Shown here piece by piece: positions 1 to 6,440 of a stretch of DNA of 7,411 nucleotides. This stretch comes from Halothiobacillaceae bacterium (GTDB taxonomy: Bacteria > Pseudomonadota > Gammaproteobacteria > Halothiobacillales > Halothiobacillaceae): positions 1-7,411 of the forward strand of contig DRZW01000127.1 of the NCBI GenBank assembly GCA_011380105.1, given 5' to 3'. The position numbers and the translations under genes are program-made. The notes below the pieces were generated by a model. It searched no databases. It was not told the origin of the DNA and saw nothing but the letters and a program-made list of their open reading frames with translations. How positions within the stretch are numbered: the first letter of the stretch is position 1; the number at the start of each line of letters is the position of its first letter.

Positions 1-159
1 ACCCGATTAGCTGAACTAGGCGTGGTGATTCTACCGCCTGTCCCGGCGTTTTATCATCGCCCTGAAACCATTGCAGATCTGATCGATTTTACCGTCGCCC
101 GGATTCTCGATCAGATCGGTGTGGCACATCAACTAATGGCTCGCTGGGGCTCAGATTAA
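1..159 (+). CDS. ubiX: Flavin prenyltransferase UbiX, C-terminal end (partial, 5' end outside window)
   Basis: The frame is open from base 1 and ends at TAA 157-159, giving the last 52 residues of a protein that begins outside the window. The stretch [19 protein letters not shown] followed by a helix with [13 protein letters not shown] is the characteristic C-terminal signature of UbiX/Pad1 flavoproteins (PPxPAFYxxPxTxxDhVDxxVxRhLD). The family makes prenylated FMN from FMN and dimethylallyl phosphate; this cofactor is used by the UbiD decarboxylase in ubiquinone synthesis. The Tyr and Arg of the FYHRPET segment lie in the part of the family that binds the prenyl-phosphate substrate (family knowledge). 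The tail ends in MARWGSD. No clear terminator follows. The N-terminal FMN-binding part cannot be assessed. Confidence 0.88.
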   Translation, partial: TRLAELGVVILPPVPAFYHRPETIADLIDFTVARILDQIGVAHQLMARWGSD

Positions 160-315
160 GCCACACGCCAAGAGCTATCTGGGTGTTTGATTTCATTATC
201 AATAATGCCGCCTATTGTGTTTTGACAACATAATCCTCATGATAGGCCATTCTGGGTCGGTTCAATCCGGCTGCAAACAAACAACCGTAACTCCGGTTTG
301 ATGACAAGGTGTTTT

Positions 316-690
316 ATGAGTGTGCAGAATGCAACTGCCGAGAATATTGAAAAGCTGATTACCGAAAACGAGATTGTGATTCTCGATTTCTGGGCCGAAT
401 GGTGCGGGCCGTGTAGATCCTTCGCTCCAATCTTTGAGCAGGCCGCTGAGGATTATCCGGACATTACTTTTGCCAAGGTAAACACCGAGGAAGAGCAGCA
501 GCTCGCCGGACACTTCCAGATTCGCTCCATCCCAACATTAATTGTCTTCCGTGATCAGATCATGCTGTTTAATCAGGGTGGTGCACTGCCACGGCAGGCG
601 CTAGATGATTTAATCGGCAAGGTGCGCGAACTGGATATGGATAAAGTCCGCGCTGAGATCGAGCAGGCGAAAAAAGAAGGCAAGGCCTGA
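316..690 (+). CDS. Thioredoxin-family disulfide reductase (cytoplasmic)
   Basis: A 124-residue protein with the full thioredoxin fold signature. The active site WCGPC is at residues 29-33, a buried acidic residue at Asp24 (in ILDFWAEW, matching E. coli Trx Asp26), and the cis-proline at Pro73 (in IRSIPTL). There is no signal peptide, so it should act in the cytoplasm as a dithiol reductant. The C-terminus carries about 18 extra charged residues (LDMDKVRAEIEQAKKEGKA), making it longer than the usual 105-110. ATG 316 is chosen because AAGGTG at 306-311 sits just upstream; in-frame TTG 298 and ATG 301 would add six residues outside the fold and leave the ribosome site inside the gene. The gap after ubiX (160-315) contains TTGACA at 222-227, but no good -10 box at the right distance. 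The transporter gene follows after about 32 bases, so co-transcription is likely. It could be called trxA-like, but which paralog it is cannot be decided. Confidence 0.9.
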   Translation: MSVQNATAENIEKLITENEIVILDFWAEWCGPCRSFAPIFEQAAEDYPDITFAKVNTEEEQQLAGHFQIRSIPTLIVFRDQIMLFNQGGALPRQALDDLIGKVRELDMDKVRAEIEQAKKEGKA

Positions 691-722
691 ATCATACCGC
701 GCTTAAGGAAGTCCGATGGCGC

Positions 723-1697
723 TTGCGCTGGGTCAGAATGCTAAGCAAAATGCTCGGCTTGATCCAACCGCAGGCGTTTTTTATGGTCTCAGTGATATTG
801 CAAATTCTCGCTACCATCGCCATCGGACAAATCTGGCGGCATAAGCCGTTGGGTGGGGTGGATGCCGATGCTGCCCGGGGCGTGTTGACCACCTCGGTTT
901 ATTATTTGTTTTTGCCGGCGCTGGTACTGGCGATTCTCTGGCGGGCACCGTTGGGTGTGGATAGCTTTCGAATTATCGCGACCTCGGCGGTGGGTATTCT
1001 GTCCTCCATGCTGGTGATCTATGTGCTCGCCAAACGCATGCAACTCACCCGGCCGCAGTTTGGTGCCCTGATCCTGGCAGCGAGCTTTCCCAATGCCAGT
1101 TATATGGGGCTGCCCCTGCTCGGTTCCTTATTCGGCGATGAAGGCCGGGCGGTGGCTATTCAGTACGATTTGCTCGCCGGCACCCCGATTTTATTATCCA
1201 TCGGCGTGCTGGTGGCCGCCGCTTACGGCACCCGCGGTGAGGCAGGCCACCCGCTGCTGGCGTTATTAAAAGTCCCGCCGTTGTGGGCGGCGCTTGCTGG
1301 TGTGGGTTTGAATCTAACTGGCGTGCCCGCCCCGGATGGCTTAATGGCGATGCTAGAGCGTCTGGGCGCGGCGGTGGTGCCGATTATGCTGATCGCACTG
1401 GGCATGAGCTTGCGTTTATCAACCTTAAAGCCAGCCGCATTGCTGAGGGTCAGTCCGGCCATTGCGGTGCAGTTGTTGTGGATGCCACTAGCCGCATTCG
1501 GCTTTGCCACCTTGGTGGCGACCGGGGGGAATGTTTATGTGGCGGTCGTTCTGGCGGCTGCCACCCCCACCATGCTGCTAGGCTTGGTGCTGTGCGACCG
1601 CTTTGGTCTGGATACGGGTCTTTATGCCACCACCGCCACAGCAACCACTGTGCTATCTTTGCTGACCATCCCGCTGTGGCATGGATTGGTCAGCTGA
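723..1697 (+). CDS. AEC (auxin efflux carrier) family membrane transporter
   Basis: Up to 324 residues, strongly hydrophobic, with about ten predicted membrane segments in two halves separated by a short polar stretch, as in the AEC/bile-acid-sodium-symporter-like families. Family marks seen: an early YYLFLPALVLAIL segment, the conserved SFPNASYMGLPLLG motif (NxxxxGhPhhG) in the middle of the first half, and ATPTMLLGLVLCDRFGLD near the end. AEC members export or import small organic acids or similar anions across the inner membrane; the substrate here cannot be told. The start is uncertain. TTG 723 has AAGGAAG (705-711) upstream, with a long 11-base spacer. ATG 783, 20 residues later, begins directly at the first membrane helix and gives a typical family length of 304. 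In-frame ATGs at 738 and 750 lack a ribosome site. ATG 716 is better spaced but lies in another frame that closes after about 42 codons. Likely downstream member of an operon with the thioredoxin gene. Confidence 0.85.
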   Translation: MRWVRMLSKMLGLIQPQAFFMVSVILQILATIAIGQIWRHKPLGGVDADAARGVLTTSVYYLFLPALVLAILWRAPLGVDSFRIIATSAVGILSSMLVIYVLAKRMQLTRPQFGALILAASFPNASYMGLPLLGSLFGDEGRAVAIQYDLLAGTPILLSIGVLVAAAYGTRGEAGHPLLALLKVPPLWAALAGVGLNLTGVPAPDGLMAMLERLGAAVVPIMLIALGMSLRLSTLKPAALLRVSPAIAVQLLWMPLAAFGFATLVATGGNVYVAVVLAAATPTMLLGLVLCDRFGLDTGLYATTATATTVLSLLTIPLWHGLVS

Positions 1698-1727
1698 TGG
1701 CATTGTCGCATTTGTTGATTTCGGTAA

Positions 1728-1903
1728 TTTAGCTTGCATACACCTAACACGAAAACGCAAACTGTCGGGTCGGATTAAGATGCTTTCTCGAAGTAAATGA
1801 TGGTACCGTGAAGGTGGATTTAAACCACCCGTTAGCCGGTTATCGGCTGCACTCTAGTGAGTTTTACTTGATGATCGCCGCAGATACGCCCGAAGAACGG
1901 TAA
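1728..1903 (+). pseudogene. Remnant of an SlpA/SlyD-like FKBP peptidyl-prolyl isomerase (3' end only)
   Basis: The frame ending at TAA 1901-1903 reads FLEVNDGTVKVDL and then NHPLAGYRLH, closing with IAADTPEER. This is the C-terminal signature of SlpA/SlyD-type FKBPs (V-x-V-D-F-N-H-P-L-A-G-x-x-L/V-H-F); E. coli SlpA has ITVDFNHPLAGQTVHF at the same place. Upstream, the similarity jumps frames: 1728-1766 reads FSLHTPNTKTQTV, and 1765-1800 in the next frame reads SGRIKMLS. Together they resemble the expected xxTPxGxTVPGRI segment, so at least two frameshifts are implied. There is no start codon with a ribosome site, the N-terminal FKBP half is missing (stop codons, then the transporter gene), and the usual HFD/E after LAGxxLH is altered to HSSEF. 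The final codons abut the ribosome site of the next gene. The C-terminal match is clear; the upstream frame-jumped part is inference. Confidence 0.72.
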
Positions 1904-1918
1904 TTGCAGGAGACAGGG

Positions 1919-3676
1919 ATGAATCAGGCCCTCGGCCCAAAGTATCAACTCTCGTTCGCTAAGCATCGATCACGTTACATACAGGTGCAATTATCACTGC
2001 CCGCAAGTGAAGAGCCACGAGTGCTGAGTCTGCCCAACTGGATTTTTGGCAGTTATTTAATCCGGGATTTCGCTCGGCACCTGATGGATATGTGTGCCCA
2101 AACGGCGCACGGTCACCCGGTGGCATTGCGGCCTATTGATCAACATAGCTGGACGCTGGCGGCCTGCTCCGAGCCGGTCACGGTTCGTTATCAGGTCTAC
2201 TGTGCTGATTTTTCCGTGCGCACCGCCCACGTTGATGCCGATCATGTGTTTTTTAATGGCACCAGCGTTTTTCTGCAGGTGCATGGTGCCGAGTCATTGC
2301 CTCACCAGGTGGTAATGCAGGCCGACGGCCCGTTAAACAGTCGTGTGGCGACCACCATGCCCGCAGTTGACGTGGACGCGCGGGGTTTTGGCTGTTATCA
2401 AGCAGCTGGTTATGCCGCCTTGATTGACTACCCGGTCGAAATTGCTGATTTTATCGAGCGTCGCTTTGAAATTGACGGTGTGCCCCACCGGCTGGCCTTT
2501 ACCAACGCGCTACCCAATACCGATTTTGATCGTATAGCCGCGGATATTGAACAGATCTGCCGCACGGAAATCGCCTTGTTCGGCGGTGCACCGTTCTCGC
2601 AATACCTATTTTTGATCGCACTCGATGAGTCTGGTTTTGGCGGGTTAGAGCATGCAGACTCCACCGCGTTAATATTTCCGGCTAAGCACCTCCCGGCGTT
2701 GGGGCAGTCGGGGATGACCGATGAGTACCAGCGTTTTTTAAGCCTGTGCGCGCACGAGTACTTCCATAACTGGAATGTTAAGCGCATTAAACCGGCGGCT
2801 TTTGCCGGTTTAGTGCTTGATCAGCCTGCGCATACGCGGCTTTTGTGGCTTTTTGAGGGTTTTACCAGCTATTTTGATGATTGGTTGGTGCGTCATGCCG
2901 GGCTGATTGACCAATCGCAGTACCTCAAAGCGTTGCAGCAAACGATTAACCGCGCCGTACAGGGGCCGGGCTGGCATCGGCAAACGCTGGAAGAATCGAG
3001 TTTTTATGCCTGGACGCGCTTTTATCAGCAGGATGAAAATGCCATCAATGCGATTGTCAGTTACTACACCCGTGGTGCTGTTGTGGCGTTATTGCTTGAT
3101 TTGTATTTGCGCAGCAAAGGTAAGAGTTTGCTGGAGGTGATCCAGCGGATATGGTCTGAGCATGCCGATACCCCAATACAAGAGGGGCGAGCGATTGAGC
3201 AATTGATTGAATCGGTGGCGGAAGAACCGTTGGGTGAATTTTTTGATTCGGCGCTGCGCTCCACCGAACCGCTGGCCTTGGTCGAACAACTGGCTCAGTT
3301 TGGAGTACATGCCCAACCCATAGCACAGATTAGCGGTGTCGATACGGGACTGCTAATCCAAGAGCAGGGCGATGATGGCGCCACCGTGCGTGTGGTTATC
3401 GAAGATGGCCCTGCAGCGGTTGCAGGGATTGCCGCCGGGGATAAAATTATCGCCGTGGATGGTTTTGCTGTTAATGCCCGCGAATGGTCCGCGCGGATGG
3501 CGCGTTATCGTCCGGGTGATCAGCTAGAGGTGCATTTATTTCGCCAAGGGCGATTGCGCTGCTATTCATTATTGCTAAAAGAGCCGCGGTTAAACCATTT
3601 AAGCTTAAAGGCTGATGACAGCGACCCTCAGGCGGTCGCTCGCCGTAATGACTGGCTGGCTGTATGCCCCTTGTAG
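1919..3676 (+). CDS. M61 (glycyl aminopeptidase-like) zinc metalloprotease with PDZ domain
   Basis: A 585-residue protein of the usual M61 length. An N-terminal beta-rich domain (about 1-170, opening with PNWIFGSYLIRDFARH, a conserved M61 block) is followed by a gluzincin catalytic domain. The zinc site is HEYFH at 279-283, within the family motif HEYFHxWNVKRIKP, and the third ligand Glu313 in LFEGFTSYFDD, 30 residues on. A PDZ domain lies at about 474-554 (VIEDGPAAVAGIAAGDKIIAV). No signal peptide or membrane helix is seen, so a cytoplasmic peptidase is expected. Characterised relatives cleave N-terminal glycine or alanine; the substrate here is unknown. ATG 1919 is chosen because AGGAG 1908-1912 sits 6 bases upstream; TTG 1904 would overlap that site. 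The gene starts 15 bases after the FKBP remnant and converges on pomB, with one base between the two stop codons. Confidence 0.93.
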   Translation: MNQALGPKYQLSFAKHRSRYIQVQLSLPASEEPRVLSLPNWIFGSYLIRDFARHLMDMCAQTAHGHPVALRPIDQHSWTLAACSEPVTVRYQVYCADFSVRTAHVDADHVFFNGTSVFLQVHGAESLPHQVVMQADGPLNSRVATTMPAVDVDARGFGCYQAAGYAALIDYPVEIADFIERRFEIDGVPHRLAFTNALPNTDFDRIAADIEQICRTEIALFGGAPFSQYLFLIALDESGFGGLEHADSTALIFPAKHLPALGQSGMTDEYQRFLSLCAHEYFHNWNVKRIKPAAFAGLVLDQPAHTRLLWLFEGFTSYFDDWLVRHAGLIDQSQYLKALQQTINRAVQGPGWHRQTLEESSFYAWTRFYQQDENAINAIVSYYTRGAVVALLLDLYLRSKGKSLLEVIQRIWSEHADTPIQEGRAIEQLIESVAEEPLGEFFDSALRSTEPLALVEQLAQFGVHAQPIAQISGVDTGLLIQEQGDDGATVRVVIEDGPAAVAGIAAGDKIIAVDGFAVNAREWSARMARYRPGDQLEVHLFRQGRLRCYSLLLKEPRLNHLSLKADDSDPQAVARRNDWLAVCPL

Positions 3677-3677
3677 T

Positions 3678-4508
3678 CTAGAAATTGATAAAGGCTTCGG
3701 CCTCGGCCTCCATCGCCTCTTTATCGTCTTCATCCAACCATTTGGGTATCAGGGCGATTTCCACCCGTCGGTTGGCAGCGCGATTTTCGGCGCTGTCATT
3801 AGGCCGGACTGGATTATTCTCACCCATCCCGCGGGCCGACAGGCGCTGTTGCTCCACCCCATGTTCCTCAAGCACAGTAAGTACGCTCACTGCTCGGGCG
3901 GCGGATAAATCCCAGTTAGATCGAAACTGAGCGGTACGAATGGGCACATTATCGGTGTAGCCGGTAACTACAATCCGGTCATCGGTGTTGACTAGCTTTT
4001 CACTGACACGATTGAGCACAGGCAAAAATCCGGGCTGTAGGGTTGCTGAGCCTGAGGGGAATGAGGACTGTTCGGTAATCCTTAAAATCACCGCATCCTC
4101 GGTGGTTTCAATCTCCATTTCACCGGCTTGGATTTCCTGCTCGAAGTCTTTTCTAAGCTCTTCGGCGCGGATTTCCAATAACTGATCCCGAATTACCTCC
4201 AGCTCGGTTAAGGGCGGTGGTTCGAGGTCGTCCAGTGGTGGCAGGGTGTCATCCGGTGAAGCCCCGCCATCGAGCAGATCCGGTGAGCCGGGCAACAAAT
4301 CAGAGGAAGGAGATGGCTCGGAACGGTCTACCCGCACCCCGCCCACTGCGGTGTGAAACGACTCAATCACCCGCTCATAACGTTGTACATCAATAACCGA
4401 CATCGACAGCATCAGGACGAAAAAAACCAGCAACAAGGTGGCCATGTCGGCAAAGGTGGTCAGCCAACCCGGACAAGGCGGTGGGCATTTACACTTTTTT
4501 TTACTCAT
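3678..4508 (-). CDS. pomB: Flagellar motor stator protein PomB (MotB family, OmpA-like C-terminus)
   Basis: A 276-residue stator B subunit that pairs with PomA and anchors the motor to peptidoglycan. It has a short cytoplasmic N-terminus with a Cys/Pro cluster (CKCPPPCPGW, residues 6-15), then one membrane helix (about 17-39) holding the ion-binding aspartate Asp21 in TFADMATLLLVFFVL. A Pro/Asp-rich periplasmic linker with a possible plug region spans about 41-105. A charged helical stretch follows (105-130), then an OmpA/MotB peptidoglycan-binding domain at about 150-252 with GYTDNVPI, SNWDLSAARA and ENRAANRRVEI. The acidic tail EDDKEAMEAEAEAF is extra. The CxCPPP start resembles Vibrio PomB (KCDCPPPGLPLW), which supports sodium coupling, but this is inference. 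The start ATG overlaps the pomA stop as ATGAGTAA, so translation is probably coupled; only GAGG touching the ATG could serve as a ribosome site. Confidence 0.93.
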   Translation of the reverse strand: MSKKKCKCPPPCPGWLTTFADMATLLLVFFVLMLSMSVIDVQRYERVIESFHTAVGGVRVDRSEPSPSSDLLPGSPDLLDGGASPDDTLPPLDDLEPPPLTELEVIRDQLLEIRAEELRKDFEQEIQAGEMEIETTEDAVILRITEQSSFPSGSATLQPGFLPVLNRVSEKLVNTDDRIVVTGYTDNVPIRTAQFRSNWDLSAARAVSVLTVLEEHGVEQQRLSARGMGENNPVRPNDSAENRAANRRVEIALIPKWLDEDDKEAMEAEAEAFINF

Positions 4509-5265
4509 CCTCGTCGCCGCTCGCGCGTTGATGACGGGGCAGGTAGGTTTCTAAGATACCGCGCAGAATGCGTGGGTTAATGCCTTCCTGAATGCCGCGA
4601 ATCCCCTCCATAATCAGGCTGTGATCGCGTGCTTCCTGTTCGGCTCTAAGCTCAAGTTTTCGGGCGATGGGGTTGGCCAAGCCTTGGGCAATCAGTATCC
4701 CGTAGAAGGTGGTTAGCAGCGCGGTGGCCATCGCCGGGCCAATGGCGTCCGGGTCGTCGAGCACACCAAGCATCTGCACCAGCCCAACCAGTGTGCCGAG
4801 CATACCCATAGCCGGGGCAACCTCGACAATGTTGGAAAACATTTTAATCCCACCCTCGTGGCGGGCCTCTGACATTTGAATATCTCGCTCCAAGGTACGC
4901 TCAATTACCTCAATGGCTTGGCCATCGACAATCATGCCGATGCCCTTGGCTAGAAACGGATCATCGATTTCTTGATCTTCGAGCGCCAGCGCGCCTTCTT
5001 TGCGAGCAATATTAGCCAACTCTTCAATTCGCTCAATTAATGCCTCCGGATCATCATCCCGCCCGGAAAGCGCCTGCTTTAACACCTTAAATGAGCCGAT
5101 AAACTGCTTAAAGGTGATCATCGACAAAGTAAGAGCGAGTGTCCCAAAAACGACAATCAGCACCCCGGGGATGCTGACAAACATGATGGGGTTTTCACCA
5201 ATGGCAATAGCAATCAAGATGACCGCGATGCCTGAAGGTATGCCAATTAAGGTTGCCTTATCCAA
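4501..5265 (-). CDS. pomA: Flagellar motor stator protein PomA (MotA/TolQ/ExbB family)
   Basis: A 254-residue stator A subunit, about the length of Vibrio PomA and shorter than E. coli MotA (295). Four membrane segments lie at roughly 5-22, 28-50, 145-168 and 177-200, with a cytoplasmic loop between the second and third. The conserved VAPAMGMLGTLVGLV block (about 149-163) contains the proline (Pro151) that couples ion flow to movement. Loop charges match the rotor-interacting residues known in Vibrio PomA: Arg88, Lys89, Glu96 and Glu99, with Asp at 97 in place of Glu. The start is TTG (5263-5265). A stop lies eight codons upstream with no ATG between, and MDKATLIG aligns with the usual PomA start MDLATLLG. 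The ribosome site is weak (GGG, about 7 bases upstream), which with TTG suggests modest translation. First gene of a pomA-pomB operon; no other flagellar genes lie in the window. Confidence 0.92.
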   Translation of the reverse strand: MDKATLIGIPSGIAVILIAIAIGENPIMFVSIPGVLIVVFGTLALTLSMITFKQFIGSFKVLKQALSGRDDDPEALIERIEELANIARKEGALALEDQEIDDPFLAKGIGMIVDGQAIEVIERTLERDIQMSEARHEGGIKMFSNIVEVAPAMGMLGTLVGLVQMLGVLDDPDAIGPAMATALLTTFYGILIAQGLANPIARKLELRAEQEARDHSLIMEGIRGIQEGINPRILRGILETYLPRHQRASGDEDE

Positions 5266-5322
5266 ATCAGTGCCCGTTAGATATTGTTAATGAGGTTATA
5301 GGTCTAAAGCCGTGTTCGAACT

Positions 5323-5379
5323 CAGACCGGGTAGTTTGGCTTTGGCAAACTGATTGTGCCCGGTTTATGTGCCGGTCTG
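5323..5379. repeat. Nested inverted repeats in the pomA-birA divergent intergenic region
   Basis: CAGACCGG (5323-5330) is an exact reverse complement of CCGGTCTG (5372-5379). Inside it, ACCGGG (5326-5331) matches CCCGGT (5359-5364), and AGTTTG (5333-5338) matches CAAACT (5346-5351) across a 7-base loop. The 8-base outer pairing and the 6-base ACCGGG/CCCGGT pairing share bases 5326-5330, so only one can form at a time. On the plus strand the element lies just upstream of a TATAAT box facing birA, as an operator or activator site would. On the minus strand it would lie in or just before the pomA leader, 58-114 bases from its start codon. No U-run follows, so it is not an intrinsic terminator. 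Function is inference. Confidence 0.55.
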
Positions 5380-5392
5380 TATCGAATATAAT
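5364..5392 (+). promoter_or_regulatory. Candidate sigma-70 promoter for birA
   Basis: A perfect -10 box TATAAT lies at 5387-5392. The -35 at 17-base spacing (5364-5369, TTTATG) matches TTGACA poorly, so an activator or weak expression would be expected. It points towards birA, with the likely start near 5399, leaving about 135 untranslated bases before ATG 5534. That is long for a gene without a visible ribosome site and fits the idea that birA once began further upstream. The overlap with the inverted repeats ending at 5379 suggests a regulator could sit there. Confidence 0.35.
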
Positions 5393-5400
5393 CGGTTGCG

Positions 5401-5533
5401 CTTTGCAAAACTTTATCTTGTCTTCAAACAATTGCGATTTTATCACAGGCAGGTCGCCATCCCCGCTAATATGCTGATGCGTAACAGTAGACTTGCTGTT
5501 TTGCCCCTCCCAGCAGAAACTTAAATAACGCCT
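5401..5533 (+). pseudogene. Possible decayed BirA N-terminal helix-turn-helix domain
   Basis: Read from 5401 to a run of four C at 5461-5464, one frame gives KTLSCLQTIAILSQAGRHP. This resembles the first helix and turn of BirA-type winged helices (LLxLLADGRFHSG). Shifting one base at the C run, the next stretch reads ANMLMRNSRLAVLPL, comparable to LGVSRAAVWK of the recognition helix. That second stretch is already in the birA frame and is cut off from it only by a TAA at 5522-5524. The start of the birA product, SYWLP, resembles the GYRLP that ends the wing in complete BirA proteins. One frameshift and one stop would therefore explain the missing domain. The similarity is short and could be chance; a sequencing error alone would not explain both lesions. 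Confidence 0.28.
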
Positions 5534-6316
5534 ATGACCCTTCGCCCTAGCTACTGGCTTCCCACCCTTTTTTCTCATTACCAGTATGCGCAAACAGCCA
5601 CACGTATCCTGTATCGCCCTGTTGCCACCAGCAGCAACCATTTGGCCGAGAAATTGCTAAAAAAAGCCGCGCACAATGACGGTAAGACCGATACGCTGAT
5701 TGTGATTGTCGGCAAGCAGACAGCAGGGGAGGGGCGTTATGGTCGGCTTTGGGTCAGTGAGCAAGGTGCCGGGTTGTGGTTTACAGTTGCAGTCCGGGGT
5801 GGTCTGCCGGCATCATGCCCTCCGCCGTTGACAGCACTGGCGGCCGATTTGGTTAACCTGTTGCAGTCTAGCGGAGTGAAGGCGGTGCTTAAATGGCCTA
5901 ATGATGTCTTCCTCGGTGATGCTAAGCTTGCAGGCTTGATGGCGCAAAATAAGCGGATCGGCGCAGCAGATTGGCTTTTTTGTGGCGTGGGCGTGAACTG
6001 GCTAGCACCGGATGCGAGCAGGTTTGATTACCCGGTGGCGGGGCTGGCGGATGTACCCGGATTAGCAGTCGATTTTCCTGCTAAGGTGGTTTTGCGCCTC
6101 GCCAATACGCTGCAGACACCGAAGCGGTGGGGCAGGCTTATCGCCCAACAGTCCGATACCCACTTATATGCTAACAAAGCGGTTAAAGTCAGTGGCATGG
6201 GTTTTGATGGGTTAGTGGCCGTTGCCCGGGGCATTGATCAAAATGGACGGTTGCGCGTTACAACCCCGCAGAAAGAATACCGGCTAGATGGCCGTTTTCG
6301 GGTGCGATTACTTTGA
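5534..6316 (+). CDS. birA: Biotin--[acetyl-CoA-carboxylase] ligase, catalytic part only (no intact DNA-binding domain)
   Basis: A 260-residue enzyme that makes biotinyl-AMP and transfers biotin to the carrier protein of acetyl-CoA carboxylase. Ligase features are a degenerate STN motif (SSN, 33-35), the biotin/AMP loop GEGRYGRLW (65-73), KWPND (120-124), the lysine of KLAGL (131), GVGVN (151-155), and a small SH3-like C-terminal domain (about 210-260). Against the E. coli loop GRGRRGRKW, Arg118 and Arg121 are kept, while Arg116 is Glu and Arg119 is Tyr. E. coli BirA has about 320 residues with an N-terminal HTH that represses bio genes; here no such domain is joined, so only enzyme function is expected. 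ATG 5534 is the only start before the upstream stop at 5522, yet no Shine-Dalgarno is visible. Divergent from pomA; coaX follows after 162 bases, as in other gammaproteobacteria. Confidence 0.88.
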   Translation: MTLRPSYWLPTLFSHYQYAQTATRILYRPVATSSNHLAEKLLKKAAHNDGKTDTLIVIVGKQTAGEGRYGRLWVSEQGAGLWFTVAVRGGLPASCPPPLTALAADLVNLLQSSGVKAVLKWPNDVFLGDAKLAGLMAQNKRIGAADWLFCGVGVNWLAPDASRFDYPVAGLADVPGLAVDFPAKVVLRLANTLQTPKRWGRLIAQQSDTHLYANKAVKVSGMGFDGLVAVARGIDQNGRLRVTTPQKEYRLDGRFRVRLL

Positions 6317-6440
6317 GACGGTAGATGCAGCCGATCCCCGTGCGGGTTTTGCCTTAACGCTGGCAACATCAGAGCAATTGAAAACTTCGTAGTCGTGCAA
6401 GATCGACCAATGCGCAAGAACATACAAGAAGAGATAAATT

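Noticed and set aside
222..250. TTGACA at 222-227 as a promoter for the thioredoxin gene
   Set aside because: The -35 is perfect, but positions 244-250 at the proper spacing read AGGCCAT, with no -10 likeness. A promoter may exist, but this pair is not good enough to list.
1283..1732. Plus-strand 149-codon frame inside and past the AEC transporter
   Set aside because: It is an out-of-frame shadow of the transporter, rich in Gly, Arg and His with no domain; the transporter frame has clear membrane helices and family motifs.
1834..1848. AGCCG-GTTAT-CGGCT hairpin upstream of the M61 gene
   Set aside because: A 5-base stem within the FKBP remnant, partly explained by the codons for LAGYRL; no U-run and too short to call regulatory.
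5267..5641. Minus-strand open frame of 124 codons ending one base before the pomA start
   Set aside because: It covers the nested repeats and the birA start, shows no recognisable motif or ribosome site, and has a mixed composition unlike a gene. The openness looks like chance.
6312..6392. Coding-like run after a +1 shift at the birA end (FETVDAADPRAGFALTL to TAG)
   Set aside because: The birA product already ends at the family's normal C-terminus, and I recognise no homology in the extension, so it was not called a remnant.
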